Assembly (NCBI RefSeq): GCF_046054165.1 | Contig: NZ_JBFNXK010000014.1 | Coordinates: 1-64,000, forward strand | DNA length: 64,000 nt | Origin: Celerinatantimonas sp046054165 | Lineage (GTDB): Bacteria > Pseudomonadota > Gammaproteobacteria > Enterobacterales > Celerinatantimonadaceae | Reading direction: 5' to 3' | Part shown: positions 34,692-43,943 of the stretch, piece after piece | Layout of the letters: every line of letters starts with the position of its first letter | How positions within the stretch are numbered: the stretch's first letter is position 1 | The notes under the pieces: generated by a model | Databases searched by the model: none | What the model was told of the DNA's origin: nothing | What the model saw: only the letters and a program-made list of their open reading frames with translations | Position numbers and translations under genes: made by a program

Positions 34692-35387
34692 ATGGCAGGT
34701 ATTAAAGGTTTAGATAGCAGTATCTATTGGCCGGAGAAGGCGAAACAGCCGGAGCCTAAGCCAGAGTCTGCTCCCAGTGATAATAAGAGATTAGATCAAA
34801 AAGATTTCTTCTCTTTGCTGACCCAACAGTTGGCTTATCAGGATCCGTCTAAGCCGGTGGACAATGCTCAGATGATTTCACAGATGTCATCGTTTCAGAC
34901 ATCCGATGGTATTTCGAAATTGACTGATCAGTTTGCGAATTTAAACAATGTCATGAACTCATCCGCAGCATTGCAGGCTTCAACTCTGGTAGGACGTTCC
35001 GTGTTAGTTCCAGCGACGAAAGGAATGAGTGACGGACAGGGATTTTCTGGGGTTGCGATTGCCGATAAAGGGGCAACCGGGGTAACGGTCCAAATTGAGA
35101 ATTCTGCAGGGGAACTCGTTAAGTCGATCAACCTGGGGGATGGTAAAGGAAATATGAAGTATTCATGGGATGGAACAGATGCCACGGGTAAGGCGGCACC
35201 AGCCGGTGAGTACCACGTAAAAATTAGTGCGAAGCAGGGCGATAAAAATATTGAATTACCTGCGGCGACTTATGGTCATGTTAGCAGTGTCAGTCTTTCT
35301 GGTCAGGGATCAAAAGGTGTCAAACTGAACCTGGCAGGACTGGGCGGATTTAACATGAAGGACGTGCTTGAAGTCGGTGAAGGCTAG
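34692..35387 (+). CDS. flgD: Flagellar hook cap / assembly protein FlgD
   Basis: The product has 231 residues. The N-terminal export segment LDQKDFFSLLTQQLAYQDPSKPVDNAQMI is typical, and a Tudor-like/Ig-like C-terminal region (about 90-220) contains YSWDGTDATGKAAPAGEYHV. It caps the growing hook and allows FlgE polymerisation. Confidence 0.94.
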   Translation: MAGIKGLDSSIYWPEKAKQPEPKPESAPSDNKRLDQKDFFSLLTQQLAYQDPSKPVDNAQMISQMSSFQTSDGISKLTDQFANLNNVMNSSAALQASTLVGRSVLVPATKGMSDGQGFSGVAIADKGATGVTVQIENSAGELVKSINLGDGKGNMKYSWDGTDATGKAAPAGEYHVKISAKQGDKNIELPAATYGHVSSVSLSGQGSKGVKLNLAGLGGFNMKDVLEVGEG

Positions 35388-35417
35388 TACGTTAAGCGAA
35401 CGATAGGAGATTGAGAG

Positions 35418-36722
35418 ATGGCATTTGGTATCGCCCTTAGCGGCATTAACGCATCACAAAAGGACCTGGATACAACGTCGAATAACATCGCCAACGTTGA
35501 TACTACCGGCTTTAAACGTTCTCGCGCCGAATTTGCAGATGTGTATGCAAATTCATTGTTTTCCAACGCGAAAACAGCTACTGGGAACGGGACGAAAACC
35601 GTTGCAGTCGCACAGCAATTTGACCAAGGGTCTATGAAATTCACTCAAAACTCACTGGATTTAGCGGTGAGTGGTGAAGGCTTTTTTGTGACCTCAGAAG
35701 ATCGCGACAGCCTCAACCATAAATTTACCCGAGCGGGTGCCTTTAAGCTAGATTCTGATAACTTTATTGTGAATTCAGAGGGCGATTTCTTGCAGGGGTA
35801 TGGCGTTAATGCTCAGGGAACACCTTCATCGGTCAGTATGGCGGGAACTTCTCCGATCCAGATCAATAGTGAAGTCGGTTCACCGACCATGACAACAAAT
35901 GTGGATATGTCTTTTAACTTGCCCAGTGGGGAACAGGGCTTGGATCCAACGACATTTGATCCGAACGATACCTCGACGTATACCTCATCGACCTCAGCGA
36001 CTATTTATGATTCGTTGGGTGGATCGCATGTTGCTCAATCTTACTTTATTAAAGACCGTGCCGTACCGAATACCTGGCATCAGGCGATCTATGTCGATGG
36101 TCGTCCTTTGAATGTGGTCGGTGGTTCTGCGATTGGTGTGGATGGGGTCGCGGCTCAAACGCTGCAATTTGATAATGCCGGGGCACTGACCAATCCTGTA
36201 CCGCCAGCCGGTGTGACTACCGCTCCATTGAGTACTTTAGGCGGGGTATGGGATTCGGCGAATGGTGCGGTCGATCCGACTCAAACGTTGAACTTCCGAG
36301 TCGATGGTTCAACCCAGTTCTCTTCTGCATTTGAAGTTACGGATCTGTCTCAGGATGGGTCAACCGTCGGGAAATTGACCGGTATTGATATCGGAACCGA
36401 TGGGTTGGTGAAAGCCTCTTATAGTAATGGTGTAACCCGCTTCGTTTCCAAAGTGGCATTGGCTAAATTCAATAACCCTCAGGGACTGAGTCAGACTGGG
36501 GATACAGCTTGGCAGCAGTCTCAAGGTTCTGGTGAAGCGATTGCCGGGGAACCCGATAAAGGTACTTTTGGGAAGATTAATTCATCGGCACTGGAGCAAT
36601 CTAACGTGAATTTGACCAATCAGTTGGTGAATTTGATTTCAGCGCAGCGAAACTTCCAGGCCAACTCAAGGGCGTTGGAAGTGGACAGTACACTGCAACA
36701 AACGATTATTCAGATCCGTTAA
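35418..36722 (+). CDS. flgE: Flagellar hook protein FlgE
   Basis: The product has 434 residues. The N-terminal D0 region has LSGINASQKDLDTTSNNIANVDTTGFKRSRAEFAD, and the C-terminal D0 region has LEQSNVNLTNQLVNLISAQRNFQANSRAL. The central part carries hook domains (DSLGGSHVAQSYFIK). It builds the hook. A terminator follows at 36745, and the next gene has its own sigma-54 promoter. Confidence 0.95.
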   Translation: MAFGIALSGINASQKDLDTTSNNIANVDTTGFKRSRAEFADVYANSLFSNAKTATGNGTKTVAVAQQFDQGSMKFTQNSLDLAVSGEGFFVTSEDRDSLNHKFTRAGAFKLDSDNFIVNSEGDFLQGYGVNAQGTPSSVSMAGTSPIQINSEVGSPTMTTNVDMSFNLPSGEQGLDPTTFDPNDTSTYTSSTSATIYDSLGGSHVAQSYFIKDRAVPNTWHQAIYVDGRPLNVVGGSAIGVDGVAAQTLQFDNAGALTNPVPPAGVTTAPLSTLGGVWDSANGAVDPTQTLNFRVDGSTQFSSAFEVTDLSQDGSTVGKLTGIDIGTDGLVKASYSNGVTRFVSKVALAKFNNPQGLSQTGDTAWQQSQGSGEAIAGEPDKGTFGKINSSALEQSNVNLTNQLVNLISAQRNFQANSRALEVDSTLQQTIIQIR

Positions 36723-36744
36723 TAGCTGCATATTCATTGGTATA

Positions 36745-36769
36745 AAAAGCCCGCAAAGCGGGCTTTTTT
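36745..36769 (+). terminator. Terminator within the flagellar cluster after flgE
   Basis: AAAAGCCCGC and GCGGGCTTTT form a perfect stem with an AAA loop and a run of six T. It divides flgBCDE from flgFG-I-JKL. Confidence 0.88.
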
Positions 36770-36776
36770 CGTTTCT

Positions 36777-36792
36777 TGGCATTGCTTTTGCA
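36777..36792 (+). promoter_or_regulatory. Sigma-54 promoter of flgF
   Basis: TGGCATTGCTTTTGCA has the GG-N10-GC geometry, with TGGCA and TTGCA as in the flgB promoter. It lies 8 bases after the terminator and 41 bases before flgF. Confidence 0.85.
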
Positions 36793-36832
36793 ACATTGCT
36801 GAAAGTCAGTGATTTGACGCAGGATTAGCCAG

Positions 36833-37582
36833 ATGGATAAATTTCTTTACATATCGATGACCGGAGCGGCTCAGGGGATGGATGCACTGGCCGTGCATGG
36901 GAATAACCTCGCCAATGCCAATACCACCGGGTTTAAAAGTGATTTCGAACAGGCCCGGGCGATGCAGGCCTATGGGGATGGTCTTCCCAGTCGGGTCTTT
37001 GCCATGCGGGAAAATCCCGGACAAAATTTTGTGCCCGGAGCGTTGAAAACGACCGGTCGAGATCTGGACATCGCCGTTGCCAATCGGGGTTGGATTTCTA
37101 TTCAAGACGAGAATGGGCAAGAAGCATTAACTCGCGACGGTAATTTGACTATTTCCGCGGCAGGTGTATTACAGACGATGACGGGGCATCCGGTATTAGG
37201 AAATAACAATCAGCCGATTGTGATTCCACTCCCGGTCGAAAAGGTCAATATTAATCGTGATGGAACCGTGGAAGTTCGGCCACAGGGAGCTCCGGCCGAT
37301 GGAGTTGAAGTGGCAAACCGGATCAAATTGGCCAATCCGGCGTTTCAGGATCTTCGCAAGGGGACTGATGGATTATTCCGTTTAAATAATAATGCACCGA
37401 TTACAGCGGATGCGAATGTCGAAGTGATTAAAGGGGCGCTGGAATCGAGTAATGTGAACCCGATTCTGGAAATGACGCAGTTAATCAATTTACAACGAAA
37501 TTATGATATGCAAGTGAAGATGATGCGAGCGGCTGAGGACAATGATCGCAGTGTCACACGATTGCTGAATTTACGTAGTTAA
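36833..37582 (+). CDS. flgF: Flagellar proximal rod protein FlgF
   Basis: The product has 249 residues. It has the rod N-terminus ISMTGAAQGMDALAVHGNNLANANTTGFKSDFEQA and the C-terminus SSNVNPILEMTQLINLQRNYDMQVKMM. It is a rod component between FlgC and FlgG. It is the first gene of the second rod-hook transcription unit. Confidence 0.95.
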   Translation: MDKFLYISMTGAAQGMDALAVHGNNLANANTTGFKSDFEQARAMQAYGDGLPSRVFAMRENPGQNFVPGALKTTGRDLDIAVANRGWISIQDENGQEALTRDGNLTISAAGVLQTMTGHPVLGNNNQPIVIPLPVEKVNINRDGTVEVRPQGAPADGVEVANRIKLANPAFQDLRKGTDGLFRLNNNAPITADANVEVIKGALESSNVNPILEMTQLINLQRNYDMQVKMMRAAEDNDRSVTRLLNLRS

Positions 37583-37597
37583 TACCGGAGGTAACTC

Positions 37598-38386
37598 ATG
37601 AACCCCGCATTATGGATTAGTAAAACTGGGCTTGATGCTCAGCAAACCAATGTCTCGGTCATCTCGAACAACTTGGCGAACGCGAGTACCGTCGGCTATA
37701 AAAAAGGTCGGGGGGTGTTTGAAGATTTGCTCTATCAAACTGTCAATCAGCCCGGTGGCCGCTCTTCACAAAATACGTTGACCCCAACCGGTTTGATGCT
37801 GGGGGCTGGGGCAAAAGTGGTTGCGACGCAGAAAAATTTCTCTCAGGGGAATGTCAAAACCACCAATAATTCGTTTGATTTGATGATCAACGGGAAGGGT
37901 TTTTTTGAGGTTCAGATGCCGGATGGCACCATGGCTTATACCCGTAATGGTCAGTTTTCATTGAATCAGGATGGTACTTTAGTAACTCCGGGGGCGGGTT
38001 ATCCGGTACAACCTGCTATTCAGATCCCTCAGAATGCGCAAAGTATGACGGTGTCTGAAGATGGTCAGGTCAGTGTAGTTGTTCCCGGTCAGGCTCAGCC
38101 GCAGGTCGTTGGACAAATTACCGTCGCTGATTTCGTCAATCCGGCAGGTCTGGAACCTCGGGGGCAGAACCTGTTCGTTGAAACGGCTGCTAGTGGTGCC
38201 GCTCAGGAAGGGGTTGCCACGGAAGATGGATTGGGGTCGATCCAGCAAGGCGCCTTGGAAACATCTAATGTGAATGTGACAGAAGAACTGGTGGATTTGA
38301 TCGAAGCACAGCGCGTCTATGAAATGAATTCTAAAGTCATTTCCAGTGTGGATCAGATGCTCAATTTTGCGACTCAACAATTGTAG
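37598..38386 (+). CDS. flgG: Flagellar distal rod protein FlgG
   Basis: The product has 262 residues. The N-terminus is MNPALWISKTGLDAQQTNVS with NLANASTVGYKKGRGVFEDLLYQ, and the C-terminus is ETSNVNVTEELVDLIEAQRVYEMNSKVIS. It forms the distal rod that crosses the P-ring. The next gene is flgI, with only 32 bases between; the usual flgH is not present here. Confidence 0.96.
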   Translation: MNPALWISKTGLDAQQTNVSVISNNLANASTVGYKKGRGVFEDLLYQTVNQPGGRSSQNTLTPTGLMLGAGAKVVATQKNFSQGNVKTTNNSFDLMINGKGFFEVQMPDGTMAYTRNGQFSLNQDGTLVTPGAGYPVQPAIQIPQNAQSMTVSEDGQVSVVVPGQAQPQVVGQITVADFVNPAGLEPRGQNLFVETAASGAAQEGVATEDGLGSIQQGALETSNVNVTEELVDLIEAQRVYEMNSKVISSVDQMLNFATQQL

Positions 38387-38418
38387 TTTTGAAGTAGCAT
38401 GAGTGGTGAGGTTAAAGC

Positions 38419-39516
38419 ATGAATAAGCAATTCAAATGGTTGTGGTTAGGCGTGTGGTTTCTGACACTAAGTTGTCAGGCCACCCGAATTAAAGATGTCG
38501 CTGATGTCGCTGGGGTTCGAGATAACCAACTCATCGGTTATGGGCTCGTTGTGGGGTTAGCCGGGACCGGTGAATCCGGCAATGACTTCGTCGATCAATC
38601 ATTTGAAAGTATGTTGCGTAATTTTGGGATCCAGGTTCCTTCAGGTTCACGGTTACGGATCCGAAATACGGCAGCCGTAGCGGTTCAGGCAACACTTCCT
38701 GCATTTGCTAAGCCGGGCCAGCGACTAGATATCACGGTGTCTGCTATTGGTCAGGCAAAAAGTTTACGTGGTGGAAGCTTGCTCCAGACTTTTTTGAAAG
38801 GGGCTGATGGAAAGGTGTATGCGTTAGCTCAGGGAAGTTTGGTTGTGGGTGGATTTGGTGCTGAAGGGGCCGATGGCTCAAAAATTATCGCTAATACGCC
38901 GACTGTCGGACGGATCCCGAATGGCGCGATTGTGGAACAGTCTATTCGTTCGCCTTTCGATCAGGGTGATTTTATTACCTTTAACCTAAAACAGCCGGAT
39001 TTTACATCAGCGAAACGATTGGCCGATGCGATTAATGCCATGGTGGGGCCGAGGACTGCTGAGCCCTTAGATGCTTCATCCGTGAGAGTTTATGCGCCCC
39101 GAAATCCCGGGCAGCGGGTAAATTATCTAGCCACGCTGGAGAATATTGAATTTAATCCGGCTTCGGAATCGGCCAAAATTATTGTGAATTCTCGGACTGG
39201 AACGATTGTAATCGGTAAAGATGTGCGGTTGTTGCCTGCAGCGATTACGCATGGGGGATTGACGGTTAAAATATCTGAAAATCCACAGGTTTCACAGCCT
39301 AATGCCTTGGGACAGGGAAATACGACCGTGACGCCAAATTCGAATATTCAGGTCGATAAGGGGGATGGTCGGATGTTCAAGTTTGATGCTGGAGCCTCTT
39401 TGGATGACCTCGTGCAGGCGGTTAATCGGGTCGGTGTCGCACCGGGAGATTTAGTCTCGATCCTGGAAGCTCTGAAACAAGCCGGGGCGATTCAGGGTGA
39501 TTTAATCGTTATTTAA
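38419..39516 (+). CDS. flgI: Flagellar P-ring protein FlgI
   Basis: The product has 365 residues with a signal peptide (1-21). Conserved segments include RIKDVADVAGVRDNQLIGYGLVVGLAGTGE, GAIVEQSIRSPF and the C-terminal LDDLVQAVNRVGVAPGDLVSILEALKQAGAIQGDLIVI. It builds the periplasmic P-ring around the rod. It directly follows flgG. Confidence 0.96.
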   Translation: MNKQFKWLWLGVWFLTLSCQATRIKDVADVAGVRDNQLIGYGLVVGLAGTGESGNDFVDQSFESMLRNFGIQVPSGSRLRIRNTAAVAVQATLPAFAKPGQRLDITVSAIGQAKSLRGGSLLQTFLKGADGKVYALAQGSLVVGGFGAEGADGSKIIANTPTVGRIPNGAIVEQSIRSPFDQGDFITFNLKQPDFTSAKRLADAINAMVGPRTAEPLDASSVRVYAPRNPGQRVNYLATLENIEFNPASESAKIIVNSRTGTIVIGKDVRLLPAAITHGGLTVKISENPQVSQPNALGQGNTTVTPNSNIQVDKGDGRMFKFDAGASLDDLVQAVNRVGVAPGDLVSILEALKQAGAIQGDLIVI

Positions 39517-39528
39517 AGTGGGGATGTC

Positions 39529-40551
39529 ATGGATTTAAAAATGCAATCCATCGGGACATCACAGGTTCCGGAAACATACAGTGATCTGAATCAGCTGGAT
39601 GAACTGCGCCGTCAGGCACAGAAAGATCCCCACAAAGCTTTGAGTCAGGTGGCCCATCAGTTTGAAGCAATTTTTATGCAGATGTTGCTCAAAGAGATGC
39701 GTCAGTCAAATACGGCTTTTGAAAGCAGTGATTCTCCCATGAATAACCGTTATGTCAAAAATTATCAGCAGATGTATGACAAACAGTTAGCGCTGAATTT
39801 ATCGAAAAATGGTTCTCTGGGGTTGGCGGATTTAATGGTTCAACAGTTGGATCCGGACAGTGCCCATATTACCCCAGCCAGTCAGCTGCGCGGCGGGAAT
39901 CGAGCCGAGCATTTTAAAATGCCTAATTCCACTTTATCGGCTGACTCTACGATTTCTAAAGAAAATGGCAAGAATATTGCTCATTCACCGATAACAGATT
40001 TTCAGATTCGTCGTTTTTATGGTGAATCGCCGGTCGCTCAAGCTTCAGCAGCAACGGCTACGGCAAGTAAACGGCAGCAGTTTGCCTCTGATCAAGAATT
40101 TGTGAAACAACTGATGCCGCTGGCTCAAAAAATTGCGGCTCCAGCGGGAATTTCACCCTTGGCCGTTGTCGCCCAAGCGGCTCTGGAAACCGGATGGGGT
40201 CAGCGGGTGATGGATCAAGGTCCGGAACAAAGCAGTCATAATCTGTTCGGGATCAAAGCAAACCGAAATTGGGATGGTGCTACCACACAGGTACAGACCT
40301 TGGAATTTGAAGATGGGGTCGCCAAACCTAAACGGGAAAAATTTAAGGCCTATGCGTCATATGAAGACAGCCTGAAAGATTATGTGGCCCTGATGCAAAC
40401 CCCGCGTTATCAAAAAGCGTTGCAGTCAGGCTCGAATCCTCATGCATTTGCCGACCAACTTCAGCAGGCCGGTTATGCGACGGACCCGAATTACGCCACT
40501 AAGATCAAACGCATCTTAAATAGCGGGGTAATGGCTGAATATCAAGATTGA
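39529..40551 (+). CDS. flgJ: Peptidoglycan hydrolase FlgJ with rod-cap domain
   Basis: The product has 340 residues. The N-terminal rod-binding domain (about 35-105: VAHQFEAIFMQMLLKEMRQSN) is joined by a linker to a glucosaminidase domain (about 185-335: SPLAVVAQAALETGWGQRVMD, HNLFGIKANRNWDG, YASYEDSLKDYVALMQTPRY). It caps the growing rod and opens a hole in peptidoglycan. The active-site glutamate in AALETGWG is intact. Confidence 0.95.
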   Translation: MDLKMQSIGTSQVPETYSDLNQLDELRRQAQKDPHKALSQVAHQFEAIFMQMLLKEMRQSNTAFESSDSPMNNRYVKNYQQMYDKQLALNLSKNGSLGLADLMVQQLDPDSAHITPASQLRGGNRAEHFKMPNSTLSADSTISKENGKNIAHSPITDFQIRRFYGESPVAQASAATATASKRQQFASDQEFVKQLMPLAQKIAAPAGISPLAVVAQAALETGWGQRVMDQGPEQSSHNLFGIKANRNWDGATTQVQTLEFEDGVAKPKREKFKAYASYEDSLKDYVALMQTPRYQKALQSGSNPHAFADQLQQAGYATDPNYATKIKRILNSGVMAEYQD

Positions 40552-40568
40552 TGATGGAGTAATGAATT

Positions 40569-42530
40569 ATGCAAGATTTATTAAATGTCGGTGGCTCTGG
40601 CGTCATGGCGCATCAGCGTTTATTGGTCACCACCGGGAATAACGTCTCCAACGTCAATTCTAAAGGCTATTCAATGCAGCGGACCGAATATCAACCCGAA
40701 GTGACTGGGGGGGTCGGTCGTGGACGGACTGAACGGGTGATCGATCAGTTTGCACAAGCCGCTGTCTGGCGAAATACTTCGGAACATGATCAGCAACAGT
40801 CTTATGTTAATTCGGTCGACGAAATCGATCGTTTTTTAAGTGACGATTCGTTATCACTAGGCCCGAGCATTGATAAAACATTCGAAAATATTCATGCCAT
40901 GAACGACACGCCGATGTCGACTTCTACCCGAGCTTTGACTCTCGATCGATTTCAAGCACTGACCCGGCGTTTCCGTCTGCTTTCCTCGCAGTTCGAGCAT
41001 CAACAGAAAAATATTAATGGTGATTTAAAAGAGAAAGTTTCTTCCGCGAATAAATTGATTGTTGGGATTCGGAAGATGAATGAACAGATCATGAGTTTCA
41101 ATGAAGCACCGGATAAAGGGGGACTAGATACCCTCAAAGATAAACGCGATGAAGCTATTCATCAGTTATCAAAATTAATCAAAATTAACTCGATTGAGCA
41201 GCCCAGTGGGGCTCGATTGGTGTTTATGGGTAATGGCCATGCTCTGGTGACTGAAAAAAGTAGTGCCTCTTTAGATCTGCGTCCAGGGAATCCTGATCCT
41301 ATGAAATTTGATGTGTATCTGGATTGGCATACCACAGAAGCCCGTTTGGATCCTGGAAAAATTGGGGGGTCGATTGATGGGATTCTTAATTATCGGGAAC
41401 AGATTTTTGAGCCTAGTAAAAATAAATTAGGTCAGGTTGCATTGTCGATGGCCGATGCCTTTAACCGTCAGAACCATCTCGGGATGGATCTGGAGGGAAA
41501 ACTAGGGGGGGATATTTTTTCGCTTCCGCGGGTTCGGGCGATGGATTTTAAGGAAAATCAGGGCTCTGGAGAGGTGTTTGCAACGGTTCGTCAAGGTGAA
41601 GCTCAGGAGCTTACGCCTTATGATTACCACATCCGTTTTACCGGAGGAAACAGTTTTACCATCCAGCGCTATGACGGAGAACAGTCGGTTGGTGAAGCGA
41701 TAGCGGGAACCACATCCAATGATTATCAGATTGATGGGATGAGTTTAGATTTTTCTTCCGGTAGTTTTTCGAGTGGCGATAAATTTTTATTACGGCCGAC
41801 TAAAGATGCGGCTGAGCAGGTTTCACTGACCATGACTCAGCCGGAAAAACTGGCATTAGCCGCACCGGTTCGAGTCGATTCACAGTTGGATAACACCAGT
41901 AATGCGAAGATTGTTTTATCTTCCGTGACGGATACCGATCCCGCTACATCTGGATTCACGCAACCCGGTGGATTGATGATCCATTCTCCGCAGCGAATTG
42001 AGGTCACTGCGGATGGTGGCTATGACATTTATGATGAAGATGGCCATCGGGTCGGTCAGTTGGCTGCAACCGATGATGGTCGAAATATTTTAAGCCGAGC
42101 GAACTTGTCTCCCGGGTACGATGTCTCGATTGAGGGGCAACCGAAACCTGGGGATGTGTTTACGATTAGCTATAACACCGATGGCTATGCAGATAACTTT
42201 AATGGTCTGCAACTAGCTGATTTACAGCAAAAGTCACTTGTTCGTAAAGGATTAACGACCGCCGGTGGTGACGATAAAATGACGTTTAACGATGCCTATA
42301 ACAACTTGGTCAGTTTTGTGGGCGGAACCGCGGCGGAAAGTCACTTGGATTTGGATGCGGCTAAATCGTTATTAACGCAGAGTGAAGATTGGCAGAACTC
42401 CGTTTCGGGGGTCAATATGGACGAAGAAGCCTCCAACATGATCCGTTTCCAGCAGGCCTATGCCGCTTCAGCACAGGTGATAGGAACGGCCCAGCGAACC
42501 TTCGAAACGCTTTTGAATGCAGTGAGGTAA
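40569..42530 (+). CDS. flgK: Hook-associated protein 1 FlgK
   Basis: The product has 653 residues. The N-terminus has GVMAHQRLLVTTGNNVSNVNSKGYSMQRTEYQ, and the C-terminus has GVNMDEEASNMIRFQQAYAASAQVIGTAQRTFETLLNAVR. It is the first hook-filament junction protein, a FlgN client. It is slightly longer than E. coli FlgK, through the middle domain. Confidence 0.95.
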   Translation: MQDLLNVGGSGVMAHQRLLVTTGNNVSNVNSKGYSMQRTEYQPEVTGGVGRGRTERVIDQFAQAAVWRNTSEHDQQQSYVNSVDEIDRFLSDDSLSLGPSIDKTFENIHAMNDTPMSTSTRALTLDRFQALTRRFRLLSSQFEHQQKNINGDLKEKVSSANKLIVGIRKMNEQIMSFNEAPDKGGLDTLKDKRDEAIHQLSKLIKINSIEQPSGARLVFMGNGHALVTEKSSASLDLRPGNPDPMKFDVYLDWHTTEARLDPGKIGGSIDGILNYREQIFEPSKNKLGQVALSMADAFNRQNHLGMDLEGKLGGDIFSLPRVRAMDFKENQGSGEVFATVRQGEAQELTPYDYHIRFTGGNSFTIQRYDGEQSVGEAIAGTTSNDYQIDGMSLDFSSGSFSSGDKFLLRPTKDAAEQVSLTMTQPEKLALAAPVRVDSQLDNTSNAKIVLSSVTDTDPATSGFTQPGGLMIHSPQRIEVTADGGYDIYDEDGHRVGQLAATDDGRNILSRANLSPGYDVSIEGQPKPGDVFTISYNTDGYADNFNGLQLADLQQKSLVRKGLTTAGGDDKMTFNDAYNNLVSFVGGTAAESHLDLDAAKSLLTQSEDWQNSVSGVNMDEEASNMIRFQQAYAASAQVIGTAQRTFETLLNAVR

Positions 42531-42536
42531 TCTAAG

Positions 42537-43739
42537 ATGCGGGTTGCAACAGCAAATTTATATAATACCTCGATGAATGGGATATTAAATGCCCAACAGA
42601 AGGTGGAAGAGTCCAATCACCGGTTAGTGACCAATAAACGACTGCTGGTGGCGGGGGATGGTCCGTCGGATATGTCGAAAAAAATGTCCTACGATACAGA
42701 TATTGATCAGAATGCTCAGTACCAGAAAAATGGGGTTTCTCTGGAAAACGCTCTAAGCTATCAGGAAAGTATCCTCAATAGTATGCATGGGAGTGCGCTG
42801 CGCGCTCGGGTGCTTGGGGTTCAGGCGGGAGATGGCCTTAATGGGATGAGTGAGCGGCAGTCGATGGCAAAAGAACTGAGCCAAGTACGCAGTCAGATGG
42901 CCGACTTGGTCAATACCCGCGATGCCAACGGCAATTATATTTTTGCGGGCTTTCAAACTCAGATCCAACCTTATGTCTTTGATGGAAATCAATATCACTA
43001 TGTAGGGGATAACGGCAAGACGAAACTGAAAGTCAGCTCTTCAGTCTATATTCAAAATAATACGACTGGAAAAGATGCATTTGAAGATGTTGAATTGCGG
43101 CGTAAAGCTAATGGTAATTCTTCGGGTATTTATGTCGCTGTTAAAGAGCAGCGAACTTTTGATACCTTCTTTCAAAATAATTATGATGATGTAAATACTA
43201 GTAATAATAATTATACGATTACGACAACTGCTTCTGAACCCCCTCAATATACCATTTTTAATAATGCTGGAGAACAATTAGCAAGCGGTCAATATCAGCA
43301 AAGTGAGCCATTTGAATTCAAAGGTCTTAAAATTAAACTAGATTCAGCTCCGGGGACGACGGAAACATTTACATTAGAGAAACCTCGCAAGGATAATATA
43401 TTAAATATTCTGGGTGAGTTTATTAATAAGCTCAATGATCCGAATGTGATTGGTAAAGATTTTGATAAAGCGCAGGAAGATTTTCTAGTTGGGATCGATC
43501 ATGCGACGGATAAATTAAACTTGACGATGGGGTCTTTAGGGGCGCGTGGAAATGGATTAGATTCGTTGCGTGAAGCCTCATCTAGCATTGATGTTTTGAA
43601 TAAAAAGGCGAGAGCCTCGGTCGGAGAAGTTGATTTTTCGCAAGCGGTTACGCAGCTTTCTAAGGCTGAACTAGCGCTGAATACCTCTTATTCTGCCTAT
43701 AGCAAAATTAGTAAAATGACTTTATTTAATTATATTTAA
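42537..43739 (+). CDS. flgL: Hook-associated protein 3 FlgL
   Basis: The product has 400 residues. The N-terminus MRVATANLYNTSMNGILNAQQKVEES and the helix QSMAKELSQVRSQMADLVNTRDANGNYIFAGFQT are family-typical, with SQAVTQLSKAELALNTSYSAYSKISKMTLFNYI at the C-terminus. The middle (about 180-260) is AT-rich and codes for many N and T, a variable surface domain. It ends the operon at a terminator. Confidence 0.93.
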   Translation: MRVATANLYNTSMNGILNAQQKVEESNHRLVTNKRLLVAGDGPSDMSKKMSYDTDIDQNAQYQKNGVSLENALSYQESILNSMHGSALRARVLGVQAGDGLNGMSERQSMAKELSQVRSQMADLVNTRDANGNYIFAGFQTQIQPYVFDGNQYHYVGDNGKTKLKVSSSVYIQNNTTGKDAFEDVELRRKANGNSSGIYVAVKEQRTFDTFFQNNYDDVNTSNNNYTITTTASEPPQYTIFNNAGEQLASGQYQQSEPFEFKGLKIKLDSAPGTTETFTLEKPRKDNILNILGEFINKLNDPNVIGKDFDKAQEDFLVGIDHATDKLNLTMGSLGARGNGLDSLREASSSIDVLNKKARASVGEVDFSQAVTQLSKAELALNTSYSAYSKISKMTLFNYI

Positions 43740-43778
43740 AAAAGCCTAAAGTTTTCCTGTCTTGGTTCGATAAATAAA

Positions 43779-43805
43779 GTATCTCATGTGAGATGCTTTT
43801 TTTTA
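43779..43805 (+). terminator. Terminator after flgL
   Basis: GTATCTCA and TGAGATGC form an 8-bp stem (one wobble) around TG, followed by eight T. Confidence 0.85.
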
Positions 43806-43837
43806 TTGTCCGGTTCTTTAAGAGATATAAAAAAGTC

Positions 43838-43864
43838 TAAAGGATTTGGAACAACGGCCGCTAA
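43838..43864 (+). promoter_or_regulatory. Sigma-28 (FliA) promoter of flagellin gene 1
   Basis: TAAAGGAT, an 11-base spacer, then GCCGCTAA fits the FliA consensus TAAAGTTT-N11-GCCGATAA with three changes. It lies 79 bases before the flagellin start codon. Confidence 0.8.
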
Positions 43865-43943
43865 ATAAGGTAAGTCAGCAGATAATAAGCTGTCCAAATA
43901 AAAACCGAATATAGCGTCAGATTGTAGATAGGAGATATTCATT

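Noticed and set aside
37979..38380. Open frame of 133 codons antisense to flgG, checked as a possible flgH remnant
   Set aside because: The translation has no signal peptide, lipobox or FlgH-like sequence; it is a shadow of flgG.
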